Shown here: positions 53,063-61,521 of the stretch, piece after piece
How the letters are laid out: the number at the start of each line of letters is the position of its first letter
Position numbering within the stretch: the first letter of the stretch is position 1
From: Orientallactaga sibirica
Lineage: Eukaryota; Chordata; Mammalia; Rodentia; Dipodidae
DNA length: 64,000 bases
Assembly (NCBI GenBank): GCA_036365145.1
Contig: JAEOAD010000015.1
Location: 1,054,001-1,118,000, forward strand
Reading direction: 5' to 3'
The notes under the pieces: generated by a model
Database searches by the model: none
What the model was told of the DNA's origin: nothing
What the model saw: the letters and a program-made list of their open reading frames with translations, nothing else
Made by a program: the position numbers and the translations under genes

Positions 53063-54480
53063 CCTTTCCTTAGATAAACGTAAATACCAGCATTGAACAT
53101 AGGCATCTTTCATTCTTTCGGTAGTAGTAAACACCTGCAATGCACAGAGGAATCATCCCATACCTTCCACAAACTTAAACACCTTCCTTGAACTGAAGGA
53201 TCTTCCATTCCATAGATAAAGACAAACACTTGCCTTGCACAGAGGGATCATCCATTCCTTAGGTAGGAGGTGAACACCTGAATTGCACAGAGGGATCATG
53301 AATTCCTTAGGTAAAGATCAACACCTCCATTGAAGAGACGGATCATTCAATCCTTATGTAAAGGTCACCACCTGCATTTTACAGAGGATCATGCATTCCT
53401 TAGGTAAAGATCAAGACCTGCATTGAACATAGGATCATACATTCCTTAGGTAATGGTCAACACCTGTATTGTACAGAGGATAATCCATTTCTTAGGTAAA
53501 GGTCAACATTTGCCTGTCCAGAGGGATCATCCATTCCTTATGTAAAAGGTAAAACCAGCATTGAACACAGAGTACATCCATTACTTTCGTGCAAAGGTAA
53601 ACACCTGCAATGCACAAATGGATCATCCATTCCTTAGGTCAAGCTAAAAACCTGCATTGCACAGAGGGATCATCCATTCCTTCAATAATGGTAAGCACCT
53701 GCATTGAACAGGGGGATCATCTATTCCTTAGGTAAAGACCAACACCTGCATTGCACAGAGTGATCATTCCATTCCTTAGGTAAAGGAAAACACCTGCAGT
53801 GCATGGAGGGATCATACATTACATCAGAACAGGTAAACACCTGAATTCCACAGAGGGTTCACCCATTCCTTAGGTAACTGTAAACACCTGCATTGAACAG
53901 AGGGATCATTCATTCCTTAGATAACAGAAAACAACTGCTTTGAACAGAGGGCTCATTTATACCTTCGGTAAAGATCAACACCTGCAATGCACAGAGGATC
54001 ATCCATTCCTGAGATAACGCTAAACACCTGCATTGAACAGAAGGATCATCGATTTCTTAGTTAAAGATCAACACCTGCATTGCACAGAGGGATCATCCCA
54101 GTCCTTAGGTAAAGGTAAACACGTGCATTTCACACAGGGAACCTTCATTCCTTTCATAAACGTAAACACCTGCATTGAACAGAGGATCTTCTTCCTTAGG
54201 TAATAGTAAACACCTGCAATTCAAAGAAGGATCATCCATTCCGAAGGTGAATGTAAACACCTGCATTGAACAGAGGATCATCTATTCCTTAGTTAAAGAT
54301 CAACACTTGCATTGCACAGAGGATCTTCCATGCATCAGGTAATAGCAAACACCTACAATGCACAGAAGGCTCATCCATTCCTAAGGTAAATGTAAACACC
54401 TGCAATTCACACAGAGATCACCCATTCCTTAGGTAATGGTAAACACCTGCAATGCACAGAGGATCATCCATTCCTTAGGT
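53055..54480 (+). repeat. third version of the opening of block B
   Basis: Parallels 44,520-45,450 and 49,235-50,160, then continues through units like 5,100-5,560 and 35,050-35,450 (GAGATAACGC near 54,012, GTGCATTTCACACAGGG near 54,123). It differs from the other two by real substitutions (e.g. GGTAGGAGGTGAACACCTGAAT near 53,263), so it is an older, independent copy. It also has scattered GAGGATC losses. Confidence 0.7.
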
Positions 54481-54489
54481 AAAGATCAA

Positions 54490-54515
54490 CAACTGCAGTT
54501 TCAACAACTGCATTA
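54490..54515. other. irregular join in block B4
   Basis: AAGATCAACAACTGCAGTTTCAACAACTGC repeats CAACAACTGCA within one unit, linking a unit like that at 35,480 to a unit like that near 46,560 (TTCAACACCTGCATTACCC). About 2 kb of the usual B order is skipped at this point. Confidence 0.65.
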
Positions 54516-55506
54516 CCCAAAGGTATCCATTCGTTAAGTAAAGATAAGCATCTGCCTTACACAGAGGATCATCCATTCCTAAGATAACGGTAAACACCTG
54601 CTTGGAACAGAGGGACCATCTATTCCTTAGGTAAAGATCAACACCAGCATAGCACAGAGGATCATACAATTCCTTAGGTAAAGGTAAACACCTGCAATGA
54701 ACAGAGGGATTATCCATTCTTTAGATTAGGTAAACACCTACATTGAACACAGTGCTCATCTATTCCTTAGGTAAAGATAAACACCTGCATTGCACAGAGT
54801 TACCATCGATTTCTTAGGTCACTGTAAACACCTGCATTGAACAGAGGGCTCTTAAATTACTTAGGTAAGGGTCAACACCTGCATTGCCCATGGGGATCAT
54901 ACATTCCTTCGGTACAGGTAAACACCTACATTGCACAGAGGAATCATCCATTCCTTAGGAAATTAGAAACACCTTTATTGAACAGAGGGATCATTCATTC
55001 CTTAGATAACGGTGAACACATGCATTAAACAGAGGGATCCATATATTCCTTAGGTAAAGATCAACACCTGCATTGCACAGAGGGATCATCAATTCCTTAG
55101 GTAAATGTAAACAGCTGCATTGAACAGAGGGATATCCATTCTTTAGATAACGGTAAAGACCTGTGGAGAACTTAGGGATCATCTATTCCTTAGTTAAAGT
55201 TCAACACCTGCATTGCACAGAATGATCATCCCATTCCTTAGGTAAAGGTAAACACCTGCATTGCACAGATGGATCATCAATTCCTTACATTAAGATAAAC
55301 ACCTGCCTTACACAGAGGGATCATCCATTCCTTTGGTAACTGTGAACACCTGCATTGAACAGAGGGGTCATCCATTCCTTAGATATCAGTAAACCCATGC
55401 ATTGAACAGAGGACTCACCTATTCCTTAGGTAAAGATGAACACCTACATTTCACAGAGGGATCATGCCATTCCTTATGTAAAGTTCAACACGTGCATTAC
55501 CCAGAG
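54505..55506 (+). repeat. shortened end of block B before SINE copy 2
   Basis: The first part, to about 55,090, matches 7,840-8,430. The rest matches 9,510-9,937. Roughly 1.1 kb present before SINE copy 1 is missing, with the join lying in phase inside homologous units near 55,060-55,095. This is the result expected from unequal exchange between similar units. Confidence 0.7.
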
Positions 55507-55521
55507 GGATCATTTATTCTA
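55507..55521 (+). repeat. left target-site duplication of SINE copy 2
   Basis: GGATCATTTATTCTA precedes the SINE tail and corresponds to GGATCATCCATTATT at 55,758-55,772. Three to four mismatches have accumulated. It is at the same point in the same variant unit (GCATTACCCAGAGGGATC) as for copy 1. Confidence 0.7.
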
Positions 55522-55690
55522 TTTTTTAAAATTTTTTTTATATTTTATTTATTTATTTGAGAGAGAGAGACAGAAATAGGCAGGGAGAGAGAGAGAGAGA
55601 ATGGGTGCGCCAGGGCCTCCAGCCACTGCAAACTAACTCCAGATACATGCACCCCCTTGTGCACCTGGCTTAGGTGGGTCCTGGAGAATT

Positions 55691-55702
55691 GAACCTCGAA
55701 CC
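55691..55702 (-). promoter_or_regulatory. polymerase III B box of SINE copy 2
   Basis: Minus-strand GGTTCGAGGTTC, about 55 bases inside the element head, matches the B-box core GGTTCGA. Confidence 0.75.
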
Positions 55703-55732
55703 AGGGTCTTTAGGCTCCATAGGCAAGCGTTT

Positions 55733-55745
55733 AACAGCTAAGCCA
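55733..55745 (-). promoter_or_regulatory. polymerase III A box of SINE copy 2
   Basis: Minus-strand TGGCTTAGCTGTT keeps the TGGCNNAGY core of a tRNA A box, better preserved than in copy 1. Confidence 0.7.
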
Positions 55746-55757
55746 TCTATCCAGCCC

Positions 55758-55772
55758 GGATCATCCATTATT
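55758..55772 (+). repeat. right target-site duplication of SINE copy 2
   Basis: GGATCATCCATTATT directly follows the SINE head and pairs with 55,507-55,521. The satellite unit then resumes with TAAGTAAAGATGAACAC, equivalent to the sequence after copy 1. Confidence 0.7.
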
Positions 55773-57100
55773 TAAGTAAAGATGAACACTTGCCTTATAC
55801 AGTGGGGTCCTCATTCCTTAGGTAACTGTAAACAGAGGGATTTACACAGGGATCATCCATTCCTTACGTAATGGTAAACACCTGCAATGCACAGAGGGAT
55901 CCTCCATTCCTTAGATAATGGTAAACACCAGCATTGAACAGAGGGATCATCAATTACTTAGGTAAAGATCAACACCTGCATTGCACAGAAGGGTCATTCA
56001 TTCCATAGGTAAAGGACAATACCTGCATTGCACAGAGGGATCTTCCATTCATTAGGTAAAGATAAACACCTCCGTTATAGAGAGGAATCATCCTTTCCTA
56101 GATAAAGGAAACACCAGCATTGAACATAAGTATCTTCTATTCCTTAGGTAATAGTAAACACCTGCAATGCACAGAGGATTCATCCCATTCCTTACATAAA
56201 CGTAAACAAATGCATGGAACAGAGGGATCATCCATTCCTTAGGTAAACACGTGCCCTGCCCAGAGGGATCATCCATTCGTTAGGTAAGAGGTGAAAACCT
56301 GCATTGCACAGAGGGATCATCCATTCCTTATGTAAAGATCAACACCTTAATTGAATAGAGAGATCATCCATTCCTTAGGTATAGGTCAACATATGGCAGG
56401 CCCAGAGGGATCATCCATACATAACTTATGTAAAGGTAAACACCTGCATTGCACCCAGCGAACATCAATTCTTTTGGGAAAGCTATACACCTTCATTGAA
56501 CAGAGGGATCTTCCATTTCTTAGGTAATAGTAAACACCTGCAAAGCACAGAGGGATCATCCATTCTTAGGTAAGGGTAAACAACTGCATTGCACAGAGGT
56601 ATCATTGTTCTTTAGGTAAAGGTAAACCCTTGTGTTGAACAGGGAATCATCTATTCCTTAGGTAAAGATCAACACCTGCATTGCACAGCAGGAAAATCCC
56701 ATTCCTTAGGGAAAGTTAAGCACCTCTATTGCACAGAGGAATCATCAATTCCTCAGGTAAAGTAAATACCTGCATTGCCCAGAGGGATCATCCCTTCCTC
56801 AGGTAAAGGTAAACACCACCATTTGACATAGGCACCTTCCATTCCTTAGGTAATAGTAAACACCTGCAATGCACAGAGGGATTATAAATTCCTTAGATGA
56901 TGGTACACACCTGCATCGAAATGAGGGATTATCATTTCCTTAGGTAAAGATCAATACCTGCATTGCACAGAGGGATATTTCCATTCGTTAGTTAAAGATG
57001 AACACCTGAATTGCACAGAGGGATCACCCATTCCTTAGGTAATGTAAACAACTGCAATGAACAGAGGGGCAATACCTTCCTTATATAACAGTAAACACCT
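55773..57100 (+). repeat. array block C4
   Basis: Satellite only. Follows 10,203-11,650 of C1; for example the units at 56,088-56,276 match 10,708-10,896. A scrambled, shortened unit (GTAAACAGAGGGATTTACAC, 55,828-55,847) marks a deletion of about 190 bases relative to C1. It ends by jumping to the units that precede block A near 20,150. Confidence 0.6.
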
Positions 57101-58707
57101 GCATTGTACAGAGGGATCATACATTCCTTAGGTAAAGGTAAACACCTGCATTGCACAGAGGACTCATACATTCCTTATGTGAAGGTAAACACCTGGTTTG
57201 CACTGAGTGATCATCCATTCTTAAGGTTAAGGTTAACACCTGCATTGAATACAGGGATCATCCCTTCCTTCGATAACGGTAAACAACTGCATTGAACAGG
57301 GGAATCATCTATTTCTTAGGTAAAGGTCAACACCTGCATTGCACAGAGGGATCATCCATTCCTTAGGTACAGGTAAACACCTGAAATGAACAGAGGGATC
57401 TTCCATTCCGTAGGTAAATTTCAACACCTGACCGGCCCAGAGGGATCATCCATAACTTATGTAAAGTTAATCACATGCATTGCACACAGGCAACATCCTT
57501 TCCTTAGGTAATAGTAAACACCTGCAATGCACAGAGGGATCATCAATTCCGAAGGTAAAGGTAAACACCTACAATGCACGGAGGGATTGTCTATTCCTTA
57601 GATAAGGGTATACACCTGCATTGCACCGGGGGATCATCCATTCATTAAGTAAATGTAGAAACAGGGTTTGAAGAGAGGAATCAATCTTCTTTAGGTAACA
57701 GCGGACACCTGCGTTGAATAGAGGGATCATCCATTCCTTAGATAAAGGTCAACACCTGCATTGCACTGAGGGATCATCCATTCCTTAAGTAAAGTTCAAC
57801 AACTGAATTGAACAGAGGGATCATACATTCCGTACGTAAAGGTCAACACCTGACTGGCTCAGAGGGATCATCCATACCTTATGTAAATTTAAACACCTGC
57901 ATTGCACGCAGGGAACATCCATTCCGTACGTAATATTAAACACTTGCAATGCACAGAGGGATCATCAATTGCGAAGGTAAATGTAAACACCTGCATTGCA
58001 CAGAAGAATCATCTATTCCTTAGGTAAGGGTATACACCTGCATTGCACCAGTGGATCATCCATTCCTTAAGTAAAGGTAGAAATCTGGTTTGAAGAGAGG
58101 GTTCATCCTTCTTTAGGTAAAGGTACACACCTGCATTGAACAGAGGGGTCATCCGTTCCTTTGGTAACATTAAACACCTGCATTGCACAGAGGGATCATC
58201 CATTCCTTAGGTAATGGTAAACACCTGCAGTTATCAGAGGGATCATCCATTCCTTAGATAACAGGAAACACCTGCATTGCATAGAGGGATCATCCATTCC
58301 TTAGGTAATGGTAAACACCTGGATTGCACAGAGGATCATCCATTAATTAGATAGAGGTAAACACCAGAACTGAACAGAGGGATCATGCATTCCTTAGGTA
58401 ATGGCCGACACCTGCATTGCACAGAAGGATCATCCATTCCTTAGGTAAAGGTCAACACCTGCCTGGACCAGAGGGATCATCCATTACTGATCTAAAGGTG
58501 AAAACCTGCATTGCACACAGAGAACATCCATTCCTTTTGTAAAGGTAAACACCAGCATTGAAGACAGGGATCTTTCATTCCTTAGGTAAACACCTGCAAT
58601 GCACAGAGGGATCATCCATTCCTAAGACAAATATAAACACCTGCAATGCACAGAGGGCTCATCCATTCCTTAGGACAAGCTAAAAACCTGCATTGCACAG
58701 AGGGATC

Positions 58708-61521
58708 ATCCATTCCTTAGGTAACTGTAAACAGCTGCATTGAACAGAGGGATCATCCGTTCTTTAGATGAGTGTAAGCACCTGCATTGAACAGAGGGAT
58801 CATCTACTCCTTAGGTAAAGATCAACACCTGCATTGCACAGAGCGATCATATTTTTCCTTAGGTAAAGGTAAACATCTGCATTGCACAGAGGGATCATCA
58901 ATTCCATAGATAACGGTAAACACCTGCATTGAACAGAGGGATCATCCTTTCCTTAGGTAATGGTAAACACCTGCATTTTACAGAGGGATTATCCATTCCT
59001 TAGGTTTAGGACAACACCTGAATTGCACAGAGGGATCATCCCTTCCGTAATTAATGATCAAAACCTGCATTGAACAGAGGGATCAACCATTCCTTAGGTA
59101 ATGGTAAGCACCTGCATTGAACAGAGGGATCATCCATTCCCTAGGTAAATGTAAGCACCTGCCTTGCACAGAGGGATCATCTATTCCTTAATAAAGGTGA
59201 ACAGCTGCAGTGCACGGACGGATCATCCAATCCTTAGGTAAGTTCAACAGCTCCCTTGAACAGATGTGTCATTCATTCCTTAAGGAATGGTCAACACCTG
59301 CCTGTCCGAGAGGGACCATCCCTTCCTTATGTAAAGGTAAAAACCTGCATTGCAAACAGGAAACACCAGTTCCTTTGGTAAAGGTAAACACCTGCATTGA
59401 ACAGACGAATCATCCATTGCTTTGTTAAAGGTAAACACCTGCATTGAACAGGGGGATCTTCCATTCCAAAGGTAATAGAAAACACCTGCAATGCACAGAA
59501 GGATCATCCATTCTGTAGATAATGGTAAACACCTGCACTGCACAGAGGGATCATCCATTCATTAGGTAAAGGTAATCACCTGCATTGAACAGAGATGTCA
59601 TATATTCCTTAGGTAAAGGTCAACATATTCATTGCACAGGGGATCATCCATTCCATAGGTAAATGTCAAAACCTGCATTGCACAGGGATCATACATTCCT
59701 TAGGTATAGGACAACACCTACATTGCACAGAGGATCATCCATTCCTTAAGTAAAGATCAACACCTGCATTAAACAGGGGGATCATCCATTCCTTAGGTAA
59801 TGGTAAACACCTGCAATGCACAAGGGATCATCCATTCCTATGACAAATATTAATACCTGCAATGCATAGAGGGATCATCCATTCCTTAGGTAATGGGAAA
59901 CACCTGCATTAAACAGAGGATCATGCATTCCTTTGTTTAAGGTAAACACCTGCATTGAACAGAGGATCTTCCATTCCATAGGAAATAGTAAACACCTGCA
60001 TTGCACAGAGGATCATCCATTACTTAGATAAAGCCAAATACCTGCATTGAACACAGGGATCATCCATTCCTTAGGTAATGGCCAACACCTGCATTGCACA
60101 GAGGGATCATCCATTCCTTATGTAAAGGTAACAAGCTGCATTGCACACAGCGAATATCCATTCCTTTTGTAAAGGTAAACGCAAGCATTGACCAGAGCGA
60201 TCTCTCATTCCTTAGGTAATAGTAAACACCGGCAAAGCACAAGGGATCAACCATTCCTAAGACAAATATAAATACCTGCAATGCAGGGAGGGATCACCTA
60301 TTCCTTAGGCAATGGGAAACACCTGCATTGAACAGAGGGATCATACATTCCTTAGATAATGGTAAACACCTGCCTTGAAGAGAGGGATCACATATTCCTT
60401 AGGTAAAGATAAACACCTGCATTGCACAGAGGATCATTGATTCCTTAGGGAAAGGTAAACACCTGAGTTGCACAGACGGCTCATCCATTCCTTACCTAAA
60501 GGTCAACACCTGCATTTTACAGAGCGATCATCCATTCCTTAGCTAAAGGTAAAGAACTGCATTTCACAGAGATTTCATAAATTCCTTAGGTAAAGGTCAA
60601 CACCTGCCTGGCCAAGAAGGATCATTGATTCCTTAAGTAAAGGCAATACCTGCATTTCACACAGGGAAGATCCGTTCCGTAGGTAAAGGTAAAGAACTGC
60701 ATTGCACAGAGAGTTCATAAATTCCTTAGGTAAAGGTCAACACCTGCCTAGCCAAGAAGGATCATCGATTCCTTAAGTAAAGGCAATACCTGCATTTCAC
60801 ACAGGGAAGATACATTCCTTTGGTACAGGTAAAAACCTGAATTGAACAGAGGGATCTTCCATTCTTTAAGTTATAGGAAACACCTGGAATGCAGAGGGAT
60901 CATCCATTCCTTACGCAATAGTTAATACCTGCATTCAACAGGATCATCCATTCCTTAAGTCAAGGTAGAAACCTGCGTTGAATAGAGGGATCATCCTTCT
61001 TCAGGTAAAGGTAAATACCTCGTTGAACAGAGGTATCACCCATTCCTTAGACAATGGTAAACACCTGCATTGAATAGAGGGATCATATGTTCCTTCGGGG
61101 TCACATGTTCCTGAGGGATAACACCTGCATTGCACACTGGGATCATCCCATTCATTAGGTAAAGGTAAACACTTGCATTGCACAGAGGGATCACCCATTC
61201 CTCAGGTAAATGTAAACACCAGCATTGAACATAGGCATCTTCCATTCCTTAGGCAATAGTAAACACCTGCAGTGAGCAGAGGGTCATCCCACTCCTTACA
61301 AGAACGTAAAAAACTGCATTGAACAAAGGGATCATCCATTCCTTAGATAATGGTAAACACCTGGATTGAACAGAGGGATCACCTATTCCTTAGGTAAAGA
61401 TCCACACCTACATTGCACAGGGTGATCATCCTATTACTTAGGTAAAGCTAAACACCTGCATTGCACAGAGGGATCATAAATTCCTTAGGTAAGGGTAAAC
61501 ACCTGTATTGCAGAGAGGGAT
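58708..61521 (+). repeat. left copy of a near-identical 2.8-kb tandem duplication
   Basis: Repeated directly at 61,522 onwards. Displacement is 2,814 bp at 59,210, 2,820 bp at 60,060 and 2,823 bp at 61,138. The growth comes from base losses in this copy, e.g. GGGGATC for GGGGGATC (59,638), a two-base loss near 59,685, and GAGGATC for GAGGGATC (59,730, 59,927). Almost no substitutions were seen. Confidence 0.9.
60541..60825 (+). repeat. three-unit (141-bp) local duplication
   Basis: The trio AAAGAACTGCATT, CTGGCCAAGAAGG and GGCAATACCTGCATTTCAC occurs at about 60,550 and again at 60,691, exactly 141 bp (3 x 47) apart, with a few substitutions. It occurs once in A4 (about 43,350-43,480). It is repeated in the right copy of the 2.8-kb duplication at about 63,366-63,650. 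Confidence 0.85.

Larger units (their letters stand above)
44531..55521 (+). repeat. array block B4 including repeated segments
   Basis: Satellite only. Follows B1 order, but the segment is present twice through the 4.7-kb duplication, and its opening third appears a third time at 53,055-54,480. The last kilobase (54,505-55,506) is a shortened version of 7,840-9,940 leading to the second SINE and its left target-site duplication. If the near-identical copy is an artefact, the block is about 4.7 kb too long here. No gene was seen. Confidence 0.55.
55522..55757 (-). mobile_element. tRNA-derived SINE, B2-like, copy 2
   Basis: Same element, orientation and array position as 9,953-10,187. Minus-strand head GGGCTGGATAGATGGCTTAG, A box at 55,733-55,745, B box GGTTCGAGGTTC at 55,691-55,702, GA stretch 55,559-55,600, then an A/T-rich tail. 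Over the roughly 157 alignable bases outside the GA stretch and tail I count about 13 differences from copy 1 (about 8%). Flanks agree on both sides, including the unusual CTTATACAGTGGGGTCCT unit to the right, so the two elements come from one insertion later duplicated with the surrounding satellite. Confidence 0.93.

Noticed and set aside
9953..55757. Inverted terminal repeats or a DNA transposon bounded by the two SINE copies
   Set aside because: Both SINEs are in the same orientation, and the 45 kb between them is ordinary satellite with no transposase. The matching flanks are explained by duplication of the array.
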